64,000 nt of DNA from Thermococcus piezophilus (GTDB taxonomy: Archaea; Methanobacteriota_B; Thermococci; Thermococcales; Thermococcaceae). Location: positions 992,001 through 1,056,000 of the forward strand of contig NZ_CP015520.1 of NCBI RefSeq assembly GCF_001647085.1, read 5' to 3'. The position numbers were made by a program, and so were the translations under genes. Below the pieces are notes generated by a model. It was given only the letters and a program-made list of their open reading frames with translations, was not told the DNA's origin and ran no database searches. Shown piece after piece: positions 8,749 to 17,669 of this stretch. Numbering within the stretch: the first letter of the stretch is position 1; the number at the start of each line of letters is the position of its first letter.

Positions 8749-9194
8749 GGCTATGTGTAGTCCCGTGTGGAAAGTTAAAAATCTGGGACAAAAATCCTGA
8801 TGCAGGACCCACAAAGGCAAAGGACGTTTACATTGGTCCCTTTGCAAAAGCATGCATTGATTATGCTGAGAGATTTTATCCCCGAAGATATGTGATTCTA
8901 TCTGCCAAATACGGTTTTCTCTTTCCGGATGAACTGATTCCCGGAAATTATAACGTGACATTCAACGATCCAAAAACGAACCCGATAGGGGTTGAAGAAC
9001 TGAGAAGACAGGCAGAGCAAAAAGGATTGATGAAATATGACGAGATAGTTGTTGTTGCGGGTAGCAATTACGTGAAAATAGTCAGAAAGGTGTTCGCAGG
9101 AAAGAAGATCATAACTCCGCTCAAGGGGCTTGGAGGAATGGGTCTAATGATATCTGCTATAAAGAGAGCCATAGAAGATGGAAGGGAGCTTTAA
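8745..9194 (+). CDS. DUF6884-type protein coupled to the DNA glycosylase
   Basis: The 149-residue protein opens with RLCVVPCGKLKIWD and has DVYIGPFAKACIDYAERFY, ILSAKYGFLFPDE and a final glycine-rich LKGLGGMGLM. This layout (VPCGK.K.W, then an Y.G.F segment, then LSAKYG) is that of the DUF6884 family. The family's activity is not established; members occur near nucleoside or nucleic-acid modifying enzymes. The start overlaps the stop of the glycosylase gene in an ATGA, so the two products are probably made together. The gene is intact although most neighbours are broken. Confidence 0.72.
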   Translation: MRLCVVPCGKLKIWDKNPDAGPTKAKDVYIGPFAKACIDYAERFYPRRYVILSAKYGFLFPDELIPGNYNVTFNDPKTNPIGVEELRRQAEQKGLMKYDEIVVVAGSNYVKIVRKVFAGKKIITPLKGLGGMGLMISAIKRAIEDGREL

Positions 9195-9260
9195 ATTATT
9201 TAATTATTTATGTAAAAAGCATGTTGGGAGCTGATCTGAATGGTCAGGTAAACCTTTAAA

Positions 9261-9771
9261 AAAGCTATACTCACCCCACAGCCTGAAAAGGTTGGAGAAA
9301 TTAAAATTCAAAAATTTGAAGCAGGTAAAGTGAAAATTGCCAGGCTTTTCATAGAAGGCAATTTCAGCAGAAGATTTGTATGCAAGAAAAGCACTGGAAA
9401 AAGTTTCAGAACTGGATTTCAAAGCGGACTATTTTCTGACTCCAAGTGGATTTTTAATAATTCCTTGAAAGTTCAGAAGATTTGAAGAGGCTGCAGAAGA
9501 AGGAAAGTTATGGGTTGAGAAACTGCTGAGAGGTATTGAGATAAATGCTAATCACGTTCTCGTTGGTGTGGATTCCTACAGCAGCAACAGCATCAAAGAA
9601 CCACACGTCGAGCTCTCCATCACTTACTCTCAGGGAGAATGGCACTGCACAGGTAAGATATATCCTACAGTTCATCTGGAGAAGGGATTGGCCAAAGCTG
9701 ACATGGACTCTCACTTTGTAGAGCTTGATGACAGGGTTATGGTGGAGGCCTTAAATCAATACATGAGTTAA
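9261..9771 (+). pseudogene. Unrecognised gene remnant, several frameshifts
   Basis: Two in-phase stretches are separated by stops. The first is KAILTPQPEKVGEIKIQKFE followed by GKVKIARLFIEGNFSRRF; the second, from about 9487, is EEAAEEGKLWVEKLLRGIEI, then NHVLVGVDSYSSNS, GEWHCTGKIYP and LDDRVMVEALNQYMS with a stop at 9771. The amino-acid composition is protein-like throughout, so this seems to be one former gene of about 170 residues. I do not recognise it. It follows the DUF6884 gene in the same orientation and could once have belonged to that operon. Confidence 0.4.
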
Positions 9772-9883
9772 TTTGAGGTCCGAGGTCCAAAAGAGACAGT
9801 ATAAATAGAAGATTATTATCTGGGTCGCTCTCATACTCATTGTATATGTACTAACAGACGATACATTCATATTTTACCATTTT

Positions 9884-10137
9884 TCAACCCCTATGAGCTA
9901 GATCTACACCATCTTCAGTTAGATACAGCATTTTTCTCAACTACAAATCTTTCAGCGATTAGGTATTCAAGGTTGAAGCTTAGTTCAAAGTCTGAAACAT
10001 TACTGAGTTTCGTTTTCAGTTCATCTCTTGTTAATCTCTCCATTTCCAATTTCTTCGACAATCCTTTTTCTCAAAGGATTCATTGAAGCTTTAAAAAGTC
10101 GTTCATGCTGTTCTCTATCTCCTTCTCGTTCAGACAA
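9884..10137 (-). pseudogene. Winged-helix transcriptional regulator remnant
   Basis: An AGGAGG site precedes a TTG at 10137. The frame reads SEREGDREQHERLFKAS, then MNPLRKRIVEEIGNGEINKR and a stop. In the next frame it continues DELKTKLSNVSDFELSFNLE, then YLIAERFVVEKN, and in the third frame YLTEDGVDLAHRG with a stop at 9884. This is the pattern of an ArsR-like winged helix (helix, LR.RI, second helix, then a wing and YLTEDG). Two indels break it. It probably regulated part of the island. Confidence 0.5.
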
Positions 10138-10250
10138 ATTCGATTCCTCCTGCGTTTTAACCGAGTTTCAATCTTTTATTAAATTTTCGTTAGAACTTCG
10201 GGACGTGTCCGCTTAACATAACCACCTCGTTGTAGTAAAGTATAAACAGC

Positions 10251-10457
10251 TTACGAAAATTCCAGTTTAAGATTAAAACAGCTAATCGAACAGAAAAAGA
10301 TCTTTATCCTCTGCTTTAGTGGAAAAACTGATTCAATCTTACTTCTACAAAGGAATTGATGCCCGTATTCTAAATTAAGACTTTTCAGTGCATCGATTAG
10401 CAGAGCTTTATCAATGATGAATTTTGGTTTATTCTCACAGTATTTAGCTTCTTTGAC
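10251..10457 (-). pseudogene. Transposase C-terminal fragment (DDE type, tentative)
   Basis: After the hsdM-derived part of the same frame, the protein changes to YCENKPKFIIDKALLIDALK, then SLNLEYGHQF and RSKIESVFPLKQRIKIFF. The spacing of an I-D-K segment, ALKSLNLEYGH, and a basic R.KIE..F..LKQR.K.FF resembles the end of IS6/IS240-like DDE transposases, with the last acidic residue in the KIES segment. A second copy of the core (ENKPKFVIDKAEL) lies at 11461. Identification is by pattern memory only. Confidence 0.42.
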
Positions 10458-11149
10458 AAAATTTGGATTCCTTATTGTGTCCCCAACCCTTATATCTACA
10501 TCCATGTCATGGATAAAGGCGTTCATCTTTGCCATTGCATAGATAAATGGATTTATTTCCTGTCCATAGAGCTTTAAAGGCCTTTTAACTTCTTTTTTCT
10601 ATAGAATTCACCCGCCGACTGCCCCGAGTCTTCAGCAAATTTTCTCAAAAGGCATTCGTATGCTCTGCCCAGAATGTCAGGCTCTACATCATCCAAGCCA
10701 AGCCTGTACTTGCTCAGACTCTGCATTAACCTGTGGATGCTCTCATCGCTTATTATTCTCTGTCCTGCCTGAGTTGCATTAAAATCAACAATATCAATAA
10801 CTCCCTGCAATTTTGGATTCTCTTTTGCTATTTTTCTCAATGCCTCTGTTAATTTTTCACCCAAACCTGTTGTTATTTTCCTGATATTCTTCCAGAGACA
10901 TTCTTCAGGGATGTAGAATCTTACGAGTTTTCTGTCTTTTTCTACAAGCTTCCTTGCTATCTCTTCATTTCCAAATTCACTGGCAAGCTTCTTTATTTCA
11001 TCTTCATACACATCACAGAGCCTTTTGTAAAATATCAATGGAATTATGTAATCTTTATACTTTGGAGTATCTATTTCTCCTCTAATACTACATGCTGCTT
11101 CCCAGAGCCAATTTTCTAATGTTGAAGTATCAAGCTTTCCAAACTACAT
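10458..11149 (-). pseudogene. hsdM: Type I DNA methylase HsdM, N-terminal fragment
   Basis: GAGGTG and an ATG at 11149 are followed at once by a TAG, then FGKLDTSTLENWLWEAACS, GEIDTPKYKDYIIPLIF, and the HsdM N-terminal helical domain to SGQSAGEFY. The next family segment (PKEV and methylase motif I) is missing. The sequence resumes, after a frameshift near 10580, with KLYGQEINPFIYAMAKMNAF and RVGDTIRNPNF, then breaks off into a transposase-like fragment at about 10457. A TTTAAAAAT promoter element lies at 11163-11172. The start nonsense codon, internal deletion and truncation all make it non-functional. Confidence 0.85.
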
Positions 11150-11226
11150 CACTACACCTCTAATTTTTAAAGCCGAGCCACATATTTTGGGAACTCCAAG
11201 TTTAGCAGAATATGCGAACTTCCCAA

Positions 11227-11456
11227 TCATTCTTTCATTCCCATCAAATCCAGCGGACTCCTTATTTTCTCAAATCTTTAGTAGCAACATGAGTATATAA
11301 CTCTATCGTTTTCGAGCTTTTGGGCCCTAATAGCTCCTGAATGCATCTAAGTCAGCTTTCAATCAGGTGAGTTGCAAATGAATGTCTTAAGGAATGAACG
11401 GTGGCATCTTTTGTTATTCCGCTTTCTTACATGCGTTCTCAAATTCTCAAAAATTT
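11227..11456 (-). pseudogene. Tyrosine recombinase (Xer/integrase) C-terminal remnant
   Basis: Read on the minus strand, the segment gives EEQIFENLRTHVRK, then after an indel TVHSLRHSFATHLIES, a TGA, LRCIQELLGPKSSKTIELYT, HVATKDLR, and after another indel KIRSPLDLMGMKE with a stop at 11227. These are box II (HxLRH) and the catalytic tyrosine region (LYTHV) of tyrosine recombinases. The usual ELLGHKS histidine is a proline. At least three lesions make it dead. It marks a past integration event at this locus. Confidence 0.78.
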
Positions 11457-11460
11457 GCTC

Positions 11461-11508
11461 CTCAGCGAGAATAAACCGAAATTCGTTATAGATAAGGCAG
11501 AGCTTTGA
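11461..11508 (+). pseudogene. Short transposase-like scrap
   Basis: The plus strand encodes SENKPKFVIDKAEL followed by TGA. It matches ENKPKFIIDKALL of the minus-strand fragment at 10251-10457, with changes mostly at third codon positions, which argues for common coding ancestry. Only about fifteen codons remain. Together the two scraps bracket the hsdM N-terminal fragment. Confidence 0.35.
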
Positions 11509-11746
11509 AAGGCTCCCTCTTGTTTGCATCCGCTATAACCAATCACTCATCAACGCCGAAGAGCTCAAGTCTCTCTAAAATCGGTGAGTAGAAGAAGTGA
11601 ACGTAAATGAAGACAACATCCCAAAACGCTCAATTCTGTAGTATGGTCTCGTCTCCGTGCCGGAGTGCAACCGTCAGGGCATCCACCGAAACCTCGCCCC
11701 CGGAGTGCCTACTCCCAGCCGAAGAAAAAGATGGAAAAAGACATAT

Positions 11747-12550
11747 TCACCACCCGGACAACTTTAGCCTTTCGAGTTCCTTTTCCGCGTCCCTTATTGC
11801 ATCGTTCAGAGCCATTAAAAGAACTTCTTTAGGAACTTTAATTGCGATTTTGGCCCATGCAACAAAGAACAGGGCAGCTCTGTCGCCAAGGTTGGAGACA
11901 TAAACTATCTCCAATGGATCATAAGTGCCAAGATTAAATCGGACAAAAGGTGGACTAACACAGTCAGCCGACTTGACCAGTGTTGGTAGCGCTTTTTCCA
12001 AGCCCTGCTTTAGTTGAGCGATGTCCCACACCACTCTCCACTTTTCCTTAGGTAGTTTTCCCTCCTCAATAAACTCTTTCAGTCCCCTCAGGTCATCCAG
12101 GTAATCCCTCAAGTTTATAGTAGCGTTTAGAACGTAAACGTCGCCATAAATCTCGATATCATACTCATTCAGGTAGCTCTCATCGCCCTCGCTCCAGAAC
12201 TCCTCCGGGCGGAGGAGTCTAAATTTTAAATGCTTCACTTTCACTGGCCTCTTCTGTAGAATACGGCGTATGTTTTCTATAGTGTGTTGAACGTTTTTAG
12301 TGAACTCTCCAGCGGAGACCTGGATGTTCCTGCCGTCTGGAAGTCTAATCTTGACGTACTCTCCATTTTTTATGATTTTCAACCCGAATATATCTGTGGA
12401 AACTGTTCTTAAATTTACGAGTTCCATCAGCATATTCAGGAACTCTTTTACCAGGATGGGTTCTTCAGTGATGAAAATGGGTTCCTCGGCTGTTATCAGA
12501 ACCGGAAACCCATCTTCCTCTGTGGTAAAATAAAAGGAGAAATACACCAT
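11747..12550 (-). CDS. Hypothetical protein, candidate immunity protein for the adjacent toxin
   Basis: The 267-residue protein has no signal peptide and no membrane segment. It starts MVYFSFYFTTEEDGFPVLI and ends with a charged helix (DAIRDAEKELERLKLSGW). A GGGGG ribosome site stands before the ATG, and only 11 bases separate it from the end of the toxin-like gene upstream. I do not recognise the family. Its position immediately 3' of a secreted nuclease-like toxin, its intact frame next to a broken toxin, and a possible paralogue at the other end of the island (5285-5797) all fit an immunity gene; this is inference from context. Confidence 0.6.
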   Translation of the reverse strand: MVYFSFYFTTEEDGFPVLITAEEPIFITEEPILVKEFLNMLMELVNLRTVSTDIFGLKIIKNGEYVKIRLPDGRNIQVSAGEFTKNVQHTIENIRRILQKRPVKVKHLKFRLLRPEEFWSEGDESYLNEYDIEIYGDVYVLNATINLRDYLDDLRGLKEFIEEGKLPKEKWRVVWDIAQLKQGLEKALPTLVKSADCVSPPFVRFNLGTYDPLEIVYVSNLGDRAALFFVAWAKIAIKVPKEVLLMALNDAIRDAEKELERLKLSGW

Positions 12551-12561
12551 AACACAGCCCC

Positions 12562-13539
12562 CTAATATTTAGATGCCGGGAATGCGGTGACTATCCTATA
12601 CCACCCATTTCCCACTTTTTCAAGCACTACTGCCATTTTTGTTCCAAGTTTCGGAGAGTACCTCACGAGTAGCATGCTGTTCGGCTTCTTTCCACAGTCC
12701 ACATCATCTGGATTCCGTATGGTCTCTTTTATTTCCCTCATGATGTCTTGGGCAGAGAGGTACTTAAATTTGTCCTTGGACCTATACGCCCTCGTGAGTA
12801 TATGTCGTTTAATGATGTGTTTAACTCCTTCCTTGTCAAGTATAACCCACCCACCATCAAAAACCCCGCAAGATAGTGTTGCTCCTTTAAACCATATATT
12901 TCCAAAATATGGATATTCTTTCTCAAATTTCTCGGCAAGTTTCTTCGCGTCATTTGCGTCCCATCCGTTGAGCCATGCTTGTGCGAGTAGTTGTCCGAAT
13001 TCTTTTGGACTGAAGAGGCAGCTGACTTGGTCAAGCTCGCTGGTTTTGACTCCCACTATTTTTCTTGGGCCATTATAAATCGCAATACTTTCAACTTTGG
13101 GTAGTGGGATGATCCAGATTTCTTTAGGTTGTAATTAACGTCCGGATCCCTCATGTAATTGCCTGCAGTCGTTAGGAAACCGTCACCAAACTCTGAGGTT
13201 TGTTTAATGCCTATGGCCCTCAGCACATACTTGCCAGGTGAACGCCCCGTATTTCTCAATGACCCTGTAAAGTCCAATGACAGCTATTGTGGCTAAGCTT
13301 ACGGTTATGGCTAACAGTTCAGTACTGCCCACTACTATACTTATACCAACACCAATAGCTGGTAGGAACTGCGGCTGGACTTTATCTCCTGGCTTCCTCT
13401 CAGGATTGAATTCTGAGGGGAGTTCTACGGTGCTGTTCGAGGTAGTGTTCACTAACTCTGCCGTGGCGCTTGCACTGCTGACGGTCATTCCAAGAAAGAG
13501 CACAACCGGGGTAAGAGCAACAATCCTACGCAATTTCAT
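12562..13539 (-). pseudogene. Secreted toxin with C-terminal BECR-type nuclease-like domain (two frameshifts)
   Basis: Three frames join into one protein of about 325 residues. Part one (from ATG 13539) is a signal peptide (MKLRRIVALTPVVLFLG), a Thr/Ser-rich spacer and a long hydrophobic glycine-rich segment ending VIGLYRVIEKYG. Loss or gain of one base at a C4 run (13245-13248) leads to SPGKYVLRAIGIKQTSEFGD. A second slip at a T3 run (13123-13125) leads to EIWIIPLPKVESIAIYNGPR. The last 110 residues hold EGVKHIIKRHI, then IMREIKETIRNPDDV and WYRIVTAFPA. This H..RH, I..I..P and VTA.P layout is that of barnase/EndoU/colicin-E5/RelE-like toxin domains. A signal peptide on such a domain suggests an exported toxin. 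Confidence 0.66.
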
Positions 13540-13569
13540 TGTATCATCAGTGTTGAGCACACGATTGTA

Positions 13570-13579
13570 GTTTTTAAAC
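13570..13579 (-). promoter_or_regulatory. TATA-like element of the toxin gene
   Basis: On the minus strand GTTTAAAAAC lies about 30 bases upstream of the ATG at 13539, at the distance expected for an archaeal TATA box giving a short leader. It suggests that the toxin and its downstream partner form their own transcription unit, divergent from pdxS. Confidence 0.45.
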
Positions 13580-13808
13580 TTTGCTTAGTAACAACTGAGG
13601 CATGTCTTGGCAAACATCGTTGAGTAGTAATTGAGGACAGAAAATATTTGCTGGATTTTTAATCCAATCCGAACAACCCTATACAATATTCCCCGGCTGT
13701 TAAGTCTTTAAACTGCTTCCCTGGTCATTTCTGCTTCCACATCGCAATCCTTATATTCAAGCTTTTTCTTGAGATTATTGCAAGTTACAGCTTGAAAAGG
13801 TGATACCA

Positions 13809-14816
13809 ATGGGAAGGCTCCGCGTTATTGAGGCTAAGGGCACGGAGAGGTTGAAGCGCGGTTTTGCCAGGATGGTTAAGGGCGGCGTCATAATGGACGT
13901 CACCAACGCCGAGCAGGCGAGGATTGCGGAAGAGGCCGGTGCAGTTTCTGTCATGGCCCTTCACAAAGTTCCGGCCGACATTAGGAAGGCCGGCGGCGTT
14001 GCTAGGATGGCTCCGATAGAGAAGATCCAGGAAATAATGGACGCGGTGACGATTCCCGTCATGGCCAAGGTCAGGATAGGCCACGTCGCCGAGGCTAGAG
14101 TTCTTGAGGCGCTCGGTGTGGACATGATAGACGAGAGTGAGGTTTTAACTCCAGCGAACCCGTTCTTCCACATAGACAAGAGGGAGTTCAACGTTCCCTT
14201 CGTCTGTGGAGCGAGGAATCTTGGGGAGGCCGTTAGGAGGATATGGGAAGGCTCCGCCATGATAAGAACCAAGGGCGAGGCCGGAACCGGTAACATCGTC
14301 GAGGCAGTCAGACACGTTAGGCTCGTCGCCGACAACATAAGGCTCATCCAGCGCATGACGGACGAGCAGGTCTACGGCGTGGCTGAAAAGTTTGCCGAGC
14401 CCTACCTCAGGCTGGCCAGGCAGATAAGGGAGATAAGCGGCCTTTCAGAGAGGATCCTCGAGAACGAGCCTGTTTACGGTCACTACACCTACCGCGAGAT
14501 AGTTGACGGTCTCTACAAGATTCTCCTGGGGATAAAGAAGCTCGGAAGGCTGCCCGTGGTTAACTTCGCCGCTGGAGGAGTTGCCACTCCAGCCGACGCT
14601 GCCCTGATGATGCAGATGGGCATGGACGGCGTCTTCGTGGGCAGCGGCATCTTCAAGAGCTCCAATCCGGAAAAGATGGCCCGGGCCATAGTCGAAGCTG
14701 TAAACCACTGGGACAAGCCGGACGTTCTTGTGGAGATAAGCAAGGAGATTGGAGAGCCCATGAAGGGTCTAGAGATTGAGGAGCTCGAGGTCCGCCTCGA
14801 GGATAGGGGCGTCTGA
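13809..14816 (+). CDS. pdxS: Pyridoxal 5'-phosphate synthase lyase subunit PdxS
   Basis: PdxS builds pyridoxal phosphate from ribose 5-phosphate, glyceraldehyde 3-phosphate and ammonia supplied by PdxT. The 335-residue protein shows [37 protein letters not shown] and [20 protein letters not shown] with the GVFVGSGIF phosphate site. The lysine of KVRIGH is the catalytic type. The ATG at 13809 has AAGGTGAT at the right distance; a GTG at 13800 is part of that site. A CTTATATTC promoter lies near 13752. pdxT follows 33 bases downstream. Confidence 0.97.
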   Translation: MGRLRVIEAKGTERLKRGFARMVKGGVIMDVTNAEQARIAEEAGAVSVMALHKVPADIRKAGGVARMAPIEKIQEIMDAVTIPVMAKVRIGHVAEARVLEALGVDMIDESEVLTPANPFFHIDKREFNVPFVCGARNLGEAVRRIWEGSAMIRTKGEAGTGNIVEAVRHVRLVADNIRLIQRMTDEQVYGVAEKFAEPYLRLARQIREISGLSERILENEPVYGHYTYREIVDGLYKILLGIKKLGRLPVVNFAAGGVATPADAALMMQMGMDGVFVGSGIFKSSNPEKMARAIVEAVNHWDKPDVLVEISKEIGEPMKGLEIEELEVRLEDRGV

Positions 14817-14849
14817 GCTTTTTCTTTCTCTATTTCTGGGGGTGAGAAG

Positions 14850-15443
14850 GTGCTCAAAGTCGGAGTTATCGGTGTTCAGGGGGCTGTGAGCGAGCACATC
14901 GATGCAACAAAAAGGGCTTTGGAAAAGCTCGGCGTTGGGGGGGAGGCATTCTGGCTGAGGAGGCCCGAGCAATTGAATGCCATTGACGCAATAATCCTGC
15001 CTGGCGGGGAGAGCACGACCATATCTCGGCTGATGCAGAAGAGCGGTCTCTTTGAGCCGGTTACGAAGCTCGGTGAGGAAGGGCTTCCAATAATGGGCAC
15101 CTGTGCAGGTTTAATCCTCCTCGCAAAGGAGGTCGAGGGAGCCGTTGAGGGGCAGCGCTTTCTGGAGCTCCTCGACGTCAGGGTTAACAGAAACGCCTAC
15201 GGCAGGCAGGTGAACAGTTTCGAAGCCCCGTTAAAGCTGTCCTTCAGTGATGAACCGTTCCCAGGTGTCTTCATCCGCGCGCCGAGGATAGTCGAGCTTC
15301 TGGGCGATAAGATCAAGCCGATAGCCTGGCACGGCGATGAGGTCGTTGGCGTAGAGCAGGGGAACATCATTGGCTTAGCGTTCCATCCTGAGTTAACCGA
15401 AGACGCAAGGCTTCACGAGTACTTCCTCAGGAGGGCTCTTTGA
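14850..15443 (+). CDS. pdxT: Pyridoxal 5'-phosphate synthase glutaminase subunit PdxT
   Basis: PdxT releases ammonia from glutamine for PdxS. Visible are GVIGVQGAVSEH, LPGGESTTI, the nucleophile motif MGTCAGLILL, VNRNAYGRQVNSFE and the histidine/glutamate pair in AFHPELTED. The length (197) is normal. The start is a GTG with a strong GGGGGTGAG site 5 bases upstream. It is in an operon with pdxS. Confidence 0.96.
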   Translation: MLKVGVIGVQGAVSEHIDATKRALEKLGVGGEAFWLRRPEQLNAIDAIILPGGESTTISRLMQKSGLFEPVTKLGEEGLPIMGTCAGLILLAKEVEGAVEGQRFLELLDVRVNRNAYGRQVNSFEAPLKLSFSDEPFPGVFIRAPRIVELLGDKIKPIAWHGDEVVGVEQGNIIGLAFHPELTEDARLHEYFLRRAL

Positions 15444-15478
15444 CTTTACAAATTTTCATATACGCAGAATAAGGAAGC

Positions 15479-16810
15479 TCAGAAGCGGAAGGCCCACTCT
15501 GGATACTCTCCGGTGAGACAGGCGGTGCAGAGCTCCCTTTTCCCCACCGCTTTTTTCAGCCCCTCGACGCTAAGGTAGGCTAAGCTGTCGGCCCCTATAG
15601 CTTCCCTGACCTTTTCAACACTACCAAAAGCGGCTATGAGCTCGTGCCTGGTGGGGATGTCTATTCCCATGTAGCAGGGATGCCTTATCGGCGGCGAGGC
15701 GATCCTCACGTGCACCTCCCTCGCGCCGGCCTTTTTGAGCATTGCGACAATCCTCTTCATCGTCGTGCCCCTGACTATTGAATCGTCCACGAGAACAACT
15801 TTCCTGCCCTCGACGATTTCCTTAACTGGCGAGAGCTTGAGCTTGACCTTCAGCTCGCGGTAGAACTGCCCCGGGGTTATGAACGTCCTTCCGATGTAAC
15901 GGTTCTTTATGAGCCCCTCGGAGTATGGGATGCCGCTCTCTTGGGAAAAGCCCAGAGCGGCTGCCCTTCCAGAATCGGGCACCGCTATGACGATATCACC
16001 CTCCGCTGGACTCTCTTTGGCGAGCTCACGGCCCATCCTCACGCGGGCGCTGTAAACGTTCACCCCATCGAGCGTGCTGTCTGGTCTGGCGAAGTAGATG
16101 TACTCAAAGACGCAGTGGTGGTGATTTTCCTCCACTAGAACTTTGCTCTCAATCGAATCATCCACGAGGAAGACCTCCCCGGGCTTTACGTCCCTTATCT
16201 CATCAATAAAGAGCCTCAGCGCGGAATCCTCGGAGGTGAAGTAGTGACCATCGCCCCTTCCATAGCTCAATGGTCTAAAACCAACTGGATCCCTTGCGAC
16301 GAGGAGCTTACCGTCGAAGAGTAAGGCAACGGAATAGGCGCCTTTGACCTCATTGAAAACTTCCCGCATCGCTTCGAACTCGTCCCCGGTTTCCTTGAGG
16401 TGCCAGAGGAAGGAAACGCCAAGGAGCTCGGAATCGACGGAGTGGCTGAACTTCACGCCGAGCTTCTCATAATGTCTCCGCAGGGGCAGGAAGTTTGTGA
16501 GTGTGCCGTTGTGGGCTAAGGCAAGCCTCTTACCGCAGCAGGAAACTTCAAGCGGCTGGGTCTCGTTCAGCGAGCCGGAGGTGGAGTAGCGGACGTGGGC
16601 TATGGCGAGGTTCGATTTCAGCTTCGCCAGCTCACCGTTGTGGAAGACCTCCGAGACAAGCCCCTGGCCGGTTAAAGTCTTAATTCTGTGCTTCCAGACG
16701 CTTATGCCGGCGCTCTCCTGGCCGCGGTGCTGCAGAGCGATGAGTGCGTAGTATGCCTTCTTCGGGGCGTTTTCAGTCTTCGCTGCAAAGATTCCGCAAT
16801 TCTCCCTCAT
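15479..16810 (-). CDS. purF: Amidophosphoribosyltransferase PurF
   Basis: PurF makes phosphoribosylamine from PRPP and glutamine, the first step of purine synthesis. The N-terminus MRENCGIF implies a four-residue propeptide before the catalytic Cys5. The PRPP site is [13 protein letters not shown]. Cysteines at HHHCVF, RHPCYMG and LCTACLTG match the [4Fe-4S] ligands of Bacillus-type PurF, so this is the iron-sulphur class. The gene converges on pdxT and diverges from purC; a palindrome lies in the shared promoter region. Confidence 0.97.
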   Translation of the reverse strand: MRENCGIFAAKTENAPKKAYYALIALQHRGQESAGISVWKHRIKTLTGQGLVSEVFHNGELAKLKSNLAIAHVRYSTSGSLNETQPLEVSCCGKRLALAHNGTLTNFLPLRRHYEKLGVKFSHSVDSELLGVSFLWHLKETGDEFEAMREVFNEVKGAYSVALLFDGKLLVARDPVGFRPLSYGRGDGHYFTSEDSALRLFIDEIRDVKPGEVFLVDDSIESKVLVEENHHHCVFEYIYFARPDSTLDGVNVYSARVRMGRELAKESPAEGDIVIAVPDSGRAAALGFSQESGIPYSEGLIKNRYIGRTFITPGQFYRELKVKLKLSPVKEIVEGRKVVLVDDSIVRGTTMKRIVAMLKKAGAREVHVRIASPPIRHPCYMGIDIPTRHELIAAFGSVEKVREAIGADSLAYLSVEGLKKAVGKRELCTACLTGEYPEWAFRF

Positions 16811-16905
16811 GGCATACCCTCACACACTGGTTTGACTTGAAAGTGATAATTATGGTCTGTTTTGACGGCCTTTTTTAGTGTTTTATGCTTAAAAGCTTTG
16901 CTCAT

Positions 16906-16929
16906 GTTTTGTCACACTAATGGCAAAAC
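16906..16929. promoter_or_regulatory. Candidate purine operator between purF and purC
   Basis: GTTTTG at 16906-16911 and CAAAAC at 16924-16929 form an inverted repeat with a 12-base centre. It lies between the divergent purF and purC genes. On each side it abuts a promoter: AAAGCTTAAATA for purC and AAAGCTTTTAAG on the minus strand for purF. A related palindrome stands between purE and purD. The regulator is unknown. Confidence 0.4.
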
Positions 16930-16961
16930 AAAGCTTAAATATTCGCAAAGTTTACATAAAT

Positions 16962-17669
16962 ATGGTGAAACCCATGCAGGTTTATGAAGGTAAGGCCAAG
17001 AAGATAATCCCACTCGACGGTGGAAAGGTTATCATGGAATTCAAAGACAATGCAACGGCCTTTGACGGCAAGAAGAAGGCCCAGTTCAAAGGAAAAGGCT
17101 GGTTTAATGCCCAGATAAGCGCGACTCTCTTCGGGGTTCTCGAGGAGAGGGGTGTTAAGACCCACTTCATAGGCGTTGCTGGTGACAACAGGCTCATTGT
17201 TGAAAAGCTCGATATGTATCCGCTCGAGGTTGTGGTCAGGAACGTCGTTGCTGGAAGCCTGAAAAAGCGCCTTCCGCTGGAAGAAGGAACCAAGCTTCCG
17301 GAGCCGATAATCGAGCTTTACTACAAGGACGACAGCAAAGGAGATCCGATGATAAACCACTACCACGCCAAAATCCTCGGAATAAGCGAAGGGGAAATCA
17401 GAGAGATGGAGCGTATAGCTCTGAAGGTTAACGAAATCCTGAGGGAGTACTTCGCCGAGAGGGGAATAATCCTCGTCGACTTCAAGCTCGAGTTCGGAAA
17501 GAACGGCAGAGGTGAGATAGTCCTTGGGGATGAGATAAGCCCTGACACCTGCCGCTTCTGGGACGCCAGAACGAGGAAGAGCCTCGACAAGGACGTTTTC
17601 CGCTTCGACAGGGGGGATTTGATAAGCGCTTACGAGGAGCTCTATAAGAGGCTTACGGGCGAGGCCTGA
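16962..17669 (+). CDS. purC: SAICAR synthase PurC
   Basis: PurC joins aspartate to CAIR with ATP. The protein shows YEGKAKKIIPLD, DNATAFDGKKKAQF, YPLEVVVRNVVAGSL, GIILVDFKLEFGK and DEISPDTCRFWDA, all family signatures. Two starts fit: ATG 16962 (MVKPMQVYEGK, close to the Pyrococcus N-terminus) or ATG 16974, which has GGTGA in front. An earlier frame start at 16920 overlaps the promoter and is rejected. It converges on the small gene at 17653 and overlaps it by 17 bases. Confidence 0.96.
   Translation: MVKPMQVYEGKAKKIIPLDGGKVIMEFKDNATAFDGKKKAQFKGKGWFNAQISATLFGVLEERGVKTHFIGVAGDNRLIVEKLDMYPLEVVVRNVVAGSLKKRLPLEEGTKLPEPIIELYYKDDSKGDPMINHYHAKILGISEGEIREMERIALKVNEILREYFAERGIILVDFKLEFGKNGRGEIVLGDEISPDTCRFWDARTRKSLDKDVFRFDRGDLISAYEELYKRLTGEA

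Noticed and set aside
4979-13539. Functional type I restriction-modification system
   Set aside because: hsdM is in two pieces with a nonsense codon, internal deletion and missing catalytic motif, and no hsdR or hsdS is visible.
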